Part shown: one piece after another, positions 42,527 through 51,884 of the stretch | Numbering within the stretch: position 1 is the stretch's first letter | Layout: each line of letters opens with the position of its first letter | Origin: Microglena sp. YARC | Taxonomy: Eukaryota; Chlorophyta; Chlorophyceae; Chlamydomonadales; Chlamydomonadaceae | Assembly (NCBI GenBank): GCA_022414725.1 | Contig: CM039463.1 | Span: 76,322,617-76,386,616, forward strand | DNA length: 64,000 nucleotides | Reading direction: 5' to 3' | Notes under the pieces: model-generated | The model's database searches: none | What the model was told of the DNA's origin: nothing | What the model saw: the letters and a program-made list of their open reading frames with translations, nothing else | Program-made: the position numbers and the translations under genes

Positions 42527-44866
42527 AGTAGCGACGCGAATAAGGGCATATTGTGCTGATATCACACTCTACTTCCAACATGATACACGCCAGGGGCCTT
42601 CAAGAGCAAGTACCTACCTAAAATGATATAAGCAAAACACTCTTACAACTGGAATCATGCAGCCAAGCTTAAAAGTAATTCGTCCAACCGGATTTCCACG
42701 GGTTACTTAGCCTGCAGGCCGGCTACTAAGGGTACGCATTACTGAGGTGGTGGGCAAGTTCATTAGTTTGTCCAAGCTAGAGCCCTAACAGCCATGTTAA
42801 ATTGTATAAGAGTGAGTTTTTCGAACCCATTGCTATGTTCAGGATTGCTAACCTGCCGCCTTGAAAGAGGCCGAGAACATTCCTCGGTGCTGTCGCACGG
42901 TAATCTGAGCTCAGGTGCAGTCGCGGTCTGCAAAAGAAAAACCCACAGTAACCATTCCCCAGTGCAAGCGAACGGGAAAGTTCCTTCCTTCAACCTCACG
43001 CTCAGTGGCAAAGCATATCATTTTTCATTTCCATAACAGTGGGTCATGGAAGCCAACCAAACAGACCTGCTACTAAGCGCATGAGCGTCAAAGCTAGAAA
43101 AACATAAGCAGGAAACTTAGAAAAGCCCTTGGAGACTAGGGAAGTCTTCAAATCCTAGACAGATAGAGACAACCTTGAAACAGCTAGTAGAGATACTAGA
43201 GCAAGGGCGCAGTGGCGCACACTTAATCACGGCAGGTCAGATCAACGGCTCTAGCACACAATGCAAAGCAGTCTTGTCACGGACAAGGACAGGGGGGGTC
43301 TCTCTTGCATGCTACGTTTGATCACACGACCACAACTCATGCATCCTTCTTTGTGAGCGTGCCCTTAGCCACCAGCTCGTCAAACATCTCCAGGGAGTTG
43401 AGGATGGCCTGGTCCATGTTGAAGTACTTGTAAGATGCAAGCCGCCCCACAAAGCACACGCCGGCCTCCTTCTCTGCCATCTCCTTGTACTTGAGGTACA
43501 GGGCCTGGTTGTCAGGGTTGGGCACAGGGTAGTAGGGGTCGCCCACATCCACTGAGTACTCCTTGAAGATGACCGTGCCAGGCTTGGTGTACACCTCATC
43601 TGGCTGGTTGGGCTTGTGCTTGTACTCCACAATGCGTGTGTAGGGCACGTTCATCTGCGGGTGGTTCACCTGCAGGGCCTCCTGGAAGTAGCCACCCTCA
43701 GGCTCGTGGTACTCCTTCTCAAAGCGCAGAGAGCGGTACTCTAGTTTGGGCATGCCCAGGGAGGCATAGTAGGCATCAATGGGCCCAGTGAACACAAGCA
43801 GCTTGTGCTTGGGCAACTTGTCCTTCACCTCAAAGAAGTCGGTGGACAGGCGGAAGGTGATGTTGGGATCGTTGAGCAGCATGTTCTCAAAGATCTTAGT
43901 GTAGCCATGCTTGGGCAGTGCCTGGTGAGGGTCAGTGAAGTAGCGATCGTCCTTGTTCTTGCGAACAGGGATGCGCATCAGCACACTGGCGTCCAGATCG
44001 GTGGGGTACTTGTCCCACTGCTTGTACGTGTAGTACTTGAAGATGGCCTCATACAGCTCAGTGCCAGCCACAGACAGTGCCGCCTCCTCACCGTTCTTAG
44101 GATCAGGGTTCTTGATGCGGCGCTCCGCCAGCCAGGCCTCCATCTCCTCCTCAGAGTTCACGTTGGCCTCAAACAGGATGTTCACTGTCTCCTGGGAGGG
44201 GGGAATGGGGATGAGCTTGCCGTCCACGACGCCCTTCACGCGGTGCTCATACGGCATCCACTCGCTGAAGCGGTTCACATAGTCCCACACGCGCTCATGC
44301 TGGGTGTGGAACAGGTGCACGCCGTACTGGCTGATGCGGAAGCCATGCTCATCAATGAAGTCAAAGCAGTTGCCGCCAATATGGTCACGCTTGTCCAGGA
44401 TCAGACACTTCAGCCCAAGCTCCTTGCTGGCACGCTCAGCAATCACACCTCCAGACAGACCAGCTCCAATGATCACCAGATCATACTCTTCCTCGAGTCC
44501 CTCCAACCCTGAGGCGGCACCAATGGCCTTCGCTGTGCCTGGTCCCTCGCAAATGGTGTCTGCTCGACAAGTTGCCATGTTACAGTGGTGTCAAGCGGCT
44601 TGTTTCTGATGTTGGAGCTAGGTCTAGCTGGCTTTGACTCTGGGACAGAAGCAGAAGAGATGGGGTGTCTGGTAAGTGGTGGTGGTGCGTGTTTGTGTGT
44701 GAGGGGTGTGTGTGGGGGACGGGTGTGTGTGTGTGTGTGTGTGTGTGGGGGGGGGGGGGGGGATATCCAATGTGGCACTCAAGCGCCTCAACCGAAGTGC
44801 CTTGTTGGGTATCTGTCACCCTCTGCTGAAATTCAGACTCAATGACGATGTGGCATCGAACTGGTC
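42527..44866. repeat. Left arm of the UGM inverted duplication
   Basis: Inverted relative to 47030-50195. Matching points include GCCTGCAGGCCGGCTACT at 42710 and AGTAGCCGGCCTGCAGGC at 49184, and CTTACAACTGGAATCATGCA at 42642 and its inverse near 49300. Outside the coding part the arms differ by many substitutions and indels; inside it only a few. Confidence 0.88.
43337..44578 (-). CDS. UDP-galactopyranose mutase, copy 1
   Basis: Flavoenzyme that interconverts UDP-galactopyranose and UDP-galactofuranose, supplying Galf for surface glycans. 413 residues in one uninterrupted exon. N-terminal ~30-residue extension, then the FAD dinucleotide fold YDLVIIGAGLSGGVIAERA (residues 32-50), LDKRDHIGGNCFD, YGVHLFHT, WDYVNRFSEW, KYYTYKQWDKYP, IPVRKNKDDRYFTDPH, FTGPIDAYYASLG, YRSLRFE, and the C-terminal GRLASYKYFNMDQAI with the conserved Arg. 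Length fits the bacterial-type enzyme family also found in green algae. Differs from copy 2 by Thr407 versus Ala. Upstream are (GT)n and G-run tracts. Confidence 0.93.
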   Translation of the reverse strand: MATCRADTICEGPGTAKAIGAASGLEGLEEEYDLVIIGAGLSGGVIAERASKELGLKCLILDKRDHIGGNCFDFIDEHGFRISQYGVHLFHTQHERVWDYVNRFSEWMPYEHRVKGVVDGKLIPIPPSQETVNILFEANVNSEEEMEAWLAERRIKNPDPKNGEEAALSVAGTELYEAIFKYYTYKQWDKYPTDLDASVLMRIPVRKNKDDRYFTDPHQALPKHGYTKIFENMLLNDPNITFRLSTDFFEVKDKLPKHKLLVFTGPIDAYYASLGMPKLEYRSLRFEKEYHEPEGGYFQEALQVNHPQMNVPYTRIVEYKHKPNQPDEVYTKPGTVIFKEYSVDVGDPYYPVPNPDNQALYLKYKEMAEKEAGVCFVGRLASYKYFNMDQAILNSLEMFDELVAKGTLTKKDA

Positions 44867-45059
44867 AGCTGATGATGATCGTGACAATGATGATGTGGAT
44901 AATGATGTTGATAATAATGATGATAATGATGCTGTTCATGAGGGTAAAACCTATTTATTTCATATGATTTAGTCAATCTATTGTCAACATTGCATGTGTT
45001 AAGCATTGATACAATTGTTTCTGATGTGAAGAGGCATTTATGGGGTGAATGTGACGAGC

Positions 45060-45720
45060 AATATGGATGCCTTGTTTGGGTTGGCAGGGTTGTGTCAGAC
45101 ACCATTTCACCTGCAAGGTTTGGTTTATAATGTTGTTTGGGTTGTTTGGGTTGGTGGGATTGTGTTAGAAACCATTTCACCCGCAAGGCTGGCTTTACAA
45201 TGTCGTTTGGGTTGTTTAGGTTATATTCAAAACCATTTCACCCACAAGGTTTGGTTTACAATGTTGTTTGGGTTGTTTGGGTTGTGTTAGAAACCATTTC
45301 ACCCACAAGGGTGGGTTTACAATGTTGTTTGGGTTGTGTTAGAAACCATTTCACCCGTAAGGGTGGTTTTACAATATTGTTTGGGTTGTGTTAGAAACCA
45401 TTTCAGCCGCAAGGGTGGGTTTACAATGTTGTTTGGGTTGTGTTAGAAACCATTTCACCGGCAAGGGTGGGTTTACAATATTGTTTGGGTTGTGTTAGAA
45501 ACCATTTCACCTGCAAGGGTGGGTTTACAATGTTGTTTGGGTTGTGTTAGAAACCATTTCACCGGCAAGGGTGGGTTTACAACATTGTTTGGGTTGTGTT
45601 AGAAACCATTTCACCCGCAAGGGTGGGTTAACAATGTTGTTTTGGTTTGCGGGGTTGTGTTAGAAACTATTTCACCCGCAAGGGTGGGTTTACAATGTTG
45701 TTTGGGTTGTGTAAGGATGT
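45060..45720. repeat. ~52-bp tandem array in the spacer
   Basis: About 12 units of GTGTTAGAAACCATTTCACC followed by CGCAAGGGTGGGTTTACAAT and GTTGTTTGGGTT. Unit length varies at the GGGTTGTTTGGG end. It is centred between the two UGM genes but not part of either arm. Confidence 0.9.
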
Positions 45721-45889
45721 AAGGATTGGTTCAAGAGATAAGCAGATAGTGTCATAGCAAGTATGCATTAAAGTTAAATCATCTGTAAAGCACAAAGTCT
45801 GCCCCCCGGTCGTTTACGCTTTGTTAGGGTTCAGTTCACCAGTGCTTGTTTTCTGACAGGCCTCCCCATTATTGAGGTTGAGCAAGCCT

Positions 45890-45935
45890 TGTCAGCCTAT
45901 TTGGCTACGCTTTTACTGGCTAGACTGTAAAAACA
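45890..45935 (+). repeat. TGTAA-containing 3'-end-like element, copy 3
   Basis: TCAGCCTATTTGGCTACGCT, then TTTACTGGCTAGACTGTAAA. It matches the blocks behind PP2C and RING, but no gene ends upstream of it here, so here it may be only a repeat remnant. Confidence 0.55.
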
Positions 45936-45983
45936 CACATGCATGGAAGTGGTTATGAAGGTATGACAGATGGGATGGGAAAG

Positions 45984-46103
45984 TAATGATGATGCCTGGT
46001 GGGGTGTGGTATTAAGGGAGCCCCGTCTTACAGCGGTAGAGAATGGGCTGCTACTTAACGTGGACAGGGTTACCATTATGGTTTACAGCGACCGCCAACA
46101 CGG
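45984..46103 (-). mobile_element. tRNA-derived SINE, copy 6, headless
   Basis: Minus strand body GGCGGTCGCTGTAAACC and tail AATACCACACCCCACCAGGC; the tRNA-like head is missing. Confidence 0.7.
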
Positions 46104-47322
46104 GGTGGGATGTTGGGGTGGTAGGGGTGTTGGTGTGTAGGGGTGGGTGTTGGTATTGGGTTGGTATTGAGTTGGTATTGGGTTGGTGTTGGGTTGGTTG
46201 GGGGTTGGGGTTGGGTAGGGTTGGTGTAGGGTTGGGTTCTGGGCTGGGTTGGTGGTAGGTTGGGGTGTCTTCGGGTGAGGGGTGGCTGGAGGGCAGCCCT
46301 CGAGGTATGAGAGGAGATTTCCCCAGGGGACGAGACTGAGGCCTACCTGCGGATTGAGCGTGTCCCAAAGACGGTTCAGAGGGTCTGGACGCTGGCACAG
46401 AACGATTCGAATTCGGGCCAGATCGATTTGAATACGGCCGGCAGAGGTAAATTGAGCGTCAGCTGCAATGCCGCGGTTGGCTACTGAGAAAAGTGGAATG
46501 CGTTAGGAGGCGTGTGCGTGTGTTCAGGGATAAATTGCTGCGAAAATTGCAGATGGGGTCTGTCAAGTATGGTAGAGGCACGACTGCGCATCGAATTTGG
46601 TTGACTAAGGGAAATATGCCTTCCCCGGGTTGATCTCAGCTCCATCCTCCTTCCAGCCATGACCAACATCTAGTCCTGGCACATTCTCGACTCCTAGTTC
46701 TGGCACTTCTCATTGACGGATCCGCTCATCCATTTGTTAAGCTACGCGCATCACTGATCTGCTACAGCGCAGAAGACGTGCAAGTACCCTCTACGTGCAA
46801 AATTCAATCCGATCTGTCCAGTTATTCAGCTCGCGACCCCTGCTTGAAATCCTCACAGCTGTCCTCCGACAATCCAGGTAAACTCCGATCTGCCTTGCGG
46901 ACAACTGCTGGCTTTGCCGTTCAGGCAAACCCTCTTAGGAAAAACTCTCTGATCATTCTTGGGTGATCCGCCCCCAGTGGTGCATAATCAATGAGTATGA
47001 GGTCAGGAGAGATTTAATTGAGGGGCTGGCTGACCAGTTCGGTGCCACATCGTCATTGAGTCTGAATTTCAGCAGAGGGTGACAGATACCCAACAAGGCA
47101 CTTCGGTTGAGGCGCTTGAGTGCCACATTGGATATCCCCCCCCCCCCCCCCCCCACACCCCCCCCCCCCCCACACACACACACACACACACACACACCTC
47201 ACACACAAACACGCACTACCACCACTTACCAGACACCCCATCTCTTCTGCTTCTGTCCCAGAGTCAAAGCCAGCTAGACCTAGCTCCAACATCAGAAACA
47301 AGCCGCTTGACACCACTGTAAC

Positions 47323-48564
47323 ATGGCAACTTGTCGAGCAGACACCATTTGCGAGGGACCAGGCACAGCGAAGGCCATTGGTGCCGCCTCAGGGTTGGAG
47401 GGACTCGAGGAAGAGTATGATCTGGTGATCATTGGAGCTGGTCTGTCTGGAGGTGTGATTGCTGAGCGTGCCAGCAAGGAGCTTGGGCTGAAGTGTCTGA
47501 TCCTGGACAAGCGTGACCATATTGGCGGCAACTGCTTTGACTTCATTGATGAGCATGGCTTCCGCATCAGCCAGTACGGCGTGCACCTGTTCCACACCCA
47601 GCATGAGCGCGTGTGGGACTATGTGAACCGCTTCAGCGAGTGGATGCCGTATGAGCACCGCGTGAAGGGCGTCGTGGACGGCAAGCTCATCCCCATTCCC
47701 CCCTCTCAGGAGACAGTGAACATCCTGTTTGAGGCCAACGTGAACTCTGAGGAGGAGATGGAGGCCTGGCTGGCGGAGCGCCGCATCAAGAACCCTGATC
47801 CTAAGAACGGTGAGGAGGCGGCACTGTCTGTGGCTGGCACTGAGCTGTATGAGGCCATCTTCAAGTACTACACGTACAAGCAGTGGGACAAGTACCCCAC
47901 CGATCTGGACGCCAGTGTGCTGATGCGCATCCCTGTTCGCAAGAACAAGGACGATCGCTACTTCACTGACCCTCACCAGGCACTGCCCAAGCATGGCTAC
48001 ACTAAGATCTTTGAGAACATGCTGCTCAACGATCCCAACATCACCTTCCGCCTGTCCACCGACTTCTTTGAGGTGAAGGACAAGTTGCCCAAGCACAAGC
48101 TGCTTGTGTTCACAGGGCCCATTGATGCCTACTATGCCTCCCTGGGCATGCCCAAACTAGAGTACCGCTCTCTGCGCTTTGAGAAGGAGTACCACGAGCC
48201 TGAGGGTGGCTACTTCCAGGAGGCCCTGCAGGTGAACCACCCGCAGATGAACGTGCCCTACACACGCATTGTGGAGTACAAGCACAAGCCCAACCAGCCA
48301 GATGAGGTGTACACCAAGCCTGGCACGGTCATCTTCAAGGAGTACTCAGTGGATGTGGGCGACCCCTACTACCCTGTGCCCAACCCTGACAACCAGGCCC
48401 TGTACCTCAAGTACAAGGAGATGGCAGAGAAGGAGGCCGGCGTGTGCTTTGTGGGGCGGCTTGCATCTTACAAGTACTTCAACATGGACCAGGCCATCCT
48501 CAACTCCCTGGAGATGTTTGACGAGCTGGTGGCTAAGGGCGCACTCACAAAGAAGGATGCATGA
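47323..48564 (+). CDS. UDP-galactopyranose mutase, copy 2
   Basis: Same enzyme as the copy on the minus strand, 413 residues, single exon, divergent orientation with the two starts facing each other across ~2.7 kb. All motifs are intact; the only residue change is Ala407 for Thr. Synonymous changes are also very few (for example TCT for TCC in PIPPSQE). The upstream side carries C-run and (CA)n tracts and a possible 5'-UTR acceptor TTCTGTCCCAG at 47252-47262. A TGTAA at about 49107 could serve as poly(A) signal. Confidence 0.93.
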   Translation: MATCRADTICEGPGTAKAIGAASGLEGLEEEYDLVIIGAGLSGGVIAERASKELGLKCLILDKRDHIGGNCFDFIDEHGFRISQYGVHLFHTQHERVWDYVNRFSEWMPYEHRVKGVVDGKLIPIPPSQETVNILFEANVNSEEEMEAWLAERRIKNPDPKNGEEAALSVAGTELYEAIFKYYTYKQWDKYPTDLDASVLMRIPVRKNKDDRYFTDPHQALPKHGYTKIFENMLLNDPNITFRLSTDFFEVKDKLPKHKLLVFTGPIDAYYASLGMPKLEYRSLRFEKEYHEPEGGYFQEALQVNHPQMNVPYTRIVEYKHKPNQPDEVYTKPGTVIFKEYSVDVGDPYYPVPNPDNQALYLKYKEMAEKEAGVCFVGRLASYKYFNMDQAILNSLEMFDELVAKGALTKKDA

Positions 48565-49370
48565 GTTGTGGCCACGTGACCAAACGTAGCATACAAGGGA
48601 GACCCCCTGTTCTTGTCCTTGACTAGACTGCTTTGCATTGTATACCATAGCCGTTGATCTGACCTGCTGTGATTGAGTGTGTGCTCTGCGTTTAACTTCC
48701 GTCCTTGTGTTAGTTTCTCTACTAGCTGTTTCAAGGTTGTCTCTGTTTTTATACTCTTCGAAGACTTGACAATTGAAAATGAGTAAGCCATGCCACAGAC
48801 GTGAGATTGAGGGAACCCTCCCGTTTACATGCATGAGTACATACTGGAGAAAAGCTACCATGTTGGGTTTATTTGGTTTGGCAGATCCTCTGCGTCTGAG
48901 CTTGGACAACCGCGCGACAGCACAAAGAGAAGTTCTCTTCCTCTTCCATGGCGGCAAATCTGAGATTTGGTTTTTCGAAGAGTTCTCTAATCTCCAAGGG
49001 CTTCTCTAGGTTTCCTGCCGATCCTTTTCTAGCTATGGCGCTCATGCGCACAGTAGCAGGTCTGTTTGGTTGGCTTCCATGACCCACTGTTATTCAAATT
49101 TCTATGACTGTAATGGCCCTAGCACGGCCCTAGCATGAACAAACTAATGAACTTGCCCGCCACCTTGGATATGTGCAACCTAAGTAGCCGGCCTGCAGGC
49201 TAGGCAACACGTGGGAAACCTAGGTGGAGTAGTTAAATTCGAGATTGGCTGAATGTGATGGTTCCAGTTGTAAAAGTAATCAATTTTAAGCTTGGCTGTA
49301 TGATTCCGGTTGTAAGAGTTGATTGCTTAAATCATCCCAAGTAGTAACTTGATCTTGAAGACCTCCCAGG

Positions 49371-50123
49371 CAGGGTAGTCCAAGACGCACGTCCTTGCGT
49401 CCCAGGACGCAACATGGGGAGGGCCGTTGCGTCCCTGGACGCAACATTGGCAGGGTCGGTTGCGTCCCGGACGCAGCCTCATAGATTGGTTGCGTCCGGG
49501 ACGCAGGTTTTGGAAGTTGGTTGCGTCTTCATTTTTGCAGACACTGTAACACTGTTCATTTTTCATATGTGAGTCATATTTCAATGTGAACCTTTGAGGT
49601 TTACAAGTATTTCTGGATGGTGGGATACTGGGATCCTTTAATTAACTCTGAATAATTTGTTGTAGAGATTTCCGGCATCTTGCTTGCTACTCCACAGAAT
49701 CTTGTAATTTGTGATTTGTTTTTTTACACTAGCGGAAGTATGCGATTCGTAGCACCTCACCAACTTGTCAACTGTCTCTAGAATAGTTATTTCGTTATCT
49801 GGCGTACTGAAAGTCACTTCTGGTATACTTTACACTGTGTAGAAAAATGTAACCAATTTGTCCAGAAATATTATGTAAAAGACTCAATGAGATGAAATGG
49901 GACGCAGTGGGACGCATCAAGCATGGAGAAAAATTGAGACGCAGTGGGACGCATCAAGCTGCTGTTGCTGTGGGAGGGGGAAAGAGGAATTTTTGGGACG
50001 CAACCTTCAAACTTTACTGCGTCCTAGGACGCAACCTACGAAATTGGCTGCGTCCCTGGACGCAACCTACCCATTTGGGTGCGTCCCAGGAAGCAACTCC
50101 TGGGGTCCGTTTGGACAACCCTG
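49371..50123. mobile_element. Non-autonomous hAT-like transposon with GCGTCC repeats, copy 2
   Basis: A 753-bp element with the same termini as 26234-27058 and a perfect 8-bp target duplication CTCCCAGG (49363-49370 and 50124-50131). The outer ~160 and ~230 bases are nearly identical to copy 1; the central ~365 bases are unrelated. Inserted in the right UGM arm only. Confidence 0.92.
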
Positions 50124-50205
50124 CTCCCAGGCCTCTGGCATTTATCAATTCGGAAGTGGAGTGCGATATCAGTGCAATATGCCCTTAATCGCCTGGTTGG
50201 GCTAA

Positions 50206-51043
50206 TTAAAGAAGAATTGTTACAATCTTGTCTGCACATTGCAGCCAGCAAGTACCCCGCGTGTGAGAACCACGGAAAACAGGGATTTATAGTGCACTTG
50301 TCGGGATGCAGATTCGAGCCGAGGACTACTCCAGTTGTGGTCACCAGTTCACCATTCTAACCCGTACACCGCTCAGACTAGTTAAATCTGAGGTTGGCTG
50401 CATGTTTCTAGTTGTAAGAATATTTTTTTAATCGTATTTAGTAGAAACGTTTTTTAGTTGTGGCTGATTGTGGGAGGAATTTCACCCCAGGAGGAAGGTC
50501 TCCCGACACAAAACAGGGGCACCGAGGATTCAGTTCGAATGGTGAATTGGTGATGCCACTCATACAAAATAGTAGGCGCGCTTAGATATGAGGGAACTAC
50601 TTTTTTTTCGGCCCCGCACAACCGCTAGATCCGCTCATGGTTTTCGTTGGGGTTTGTGTTTTGGTGGCCGCCTTTTCACCAAATCGAACAAACATTGAAC
50701 AACTTTTGCGAAGGATTTTGACTGCTGCGATGCTGACAACTCTAGTCATGCGCACTCCAACTATGAGCAAAAATGGTGGGTGCGGAGGTGGTCGGAATCG
50801 TTCAAACGCCTCGGACCCTCGGAAAGACGGACGGACATCGGACAGACAGACGAAGACACGGGGGGAACCCAGGGGGGGAATCTAGGGCTTCAGCCCTAGG
50901 GACCCCCGGGGACCCCTGCGGGGTCCAGAGGGGGCTAAAGCGAAAATTGGCGGAGTAAACGTGTATGTTACAAAGAGGGGACCAGAAAACCAAAGGAGGT
51001 AGTGGCATCGGCGAGCTGGCCGATAGAGCAGTGGAGTCGTGGG
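50206..51043. other. Intergenic repeats
   Basis: 50206-50365 is the second copy of the 11335-11515 repeat with a B-box-like CAGATTCGAGCCGAGGAC. 50810-50945 is GGACCC/GGGTCC-rich. No supported gene. Confidence 0.55.
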
Positions 51044-51047
51044 CCGC

Positions 51048-51784
51048 TAGGGGTGCTCAAAAGTAACCAGCCACGCGAGCATAAGTAACTAAACCACAAT
51101 TGTATGGGCTTGGACTGCTCCCATCTCCTAGTCACTTAGACCCCAGGGTAAGAGCTTCCAGGTCTGGATAGGGGAACCCTATATCTAGCTTGGGTGGGTG
51201 GATGCTGGCATGAATGTGAGTGAGCTGTAAACTAGGGGTTGTGTTAGTTTTTAGGGTTTACAACTTTTAAATCTGGGAAAATACAGGACCTGTTTATTTT
51301 TTCTTGGCCACTGTTTTTTCATGATAGGTGGGGGTAGGTTATTCTCTCGTGTGTTGCTCAGTTGTGCCTTACCACTTTCTGGTTGGTGGTGTCATTGTGT
51401 GTGACTTGTCACAAAGTGTGTGTGTGTGGGAGGGGTAGGTGCTGTAACATCTGCAGGGCCAAGCTTTTAAAATGTTTGGGCCTCGGACCATAAACGCCTT
51501 TCATAGCAATAGACTGTGGGACTGAAGGGGTGGGTTAAACAAATCTTACAGAAGTGTAAAAAAAAAAAAATGATTGGATAACAACTTTTATGCCACATGA
51601 AAATGGCAGAAAAGTTGGTGGTCCCCCCTAGCAAAAGAGAGGCATACATGTGCATTCAACCAGAGCCCTACAAACGCAGCACATGAGCCATAGACAAGTA
51701 TCATGGCGTGGTATGCTTATTTAATCAATCTGCTAGGGGTGTGAAATATAACTATAGAAGCCTTATTACTTTTGAGCACCCCTA
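51048..51784. mobile_element. TIR element of 737 bp
   Basis: Perfect 19-bp terminal inverted repeats TAGGGGTGCTCAAAAGTAA and TTACTTTTGAGCACCCCTA. CCGC flanks both ends (51044-51047 and 51785-51788) and may be a short target duplication. No transposase frame. The interior has a partial internal copy CTAGGGGTGTGAAATATAAC near the right end. Confidence 0.7.
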
Positions 51785-51884
51785 CCGCCTAGATAAGAAA
51801 AGAAAAGCAGTACGCCAATTCGGCGTGATTAAGGAAGCTGTCCAAAGGGGGTCCTCGGACAACACCATCAAACCGGGGGGGTGG

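Larger units (their letters stand above)
44867..47029. other. Spacer between the UGM arms
   Basis: Contains the ~52-bp tandem array (45060-45720), a TGTAA-type 3' element (45890-45935), a SINE (45984-46103), a TTGGGTTGGTATTGG-type minisatellite (46110-46265) and ordinary sequence to 47029. No supported gene. Confidence 0.6.
47030..50195. repeat. Right arm of the UGM inverted duplication, with hAT insertion
   Basis: Mirror of 42527-44866. After the hAT-like element at 49371-50123, similarity to the left arm resumes (GTGCGATATCAGTGCAATATG at 50161 against the inverse of 42540-42560), so the arm continues through the insertion to about 50195. Confidence 0.85.

Noticed and set aside
43805..44512. 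235-residue frame antisense to UGM (also at 47389-48096)
   Set aside because: Shadow of the conserved gene; codon bias keeps the opposite strand open, and no known domain is seen.
43337..48564. Recent transfer of UGM from bacteria
   Set aside because: The enzyme family is already known in green algae, and the genes share their surroundings' repeats; nothing in the sequence shows recent transfer.
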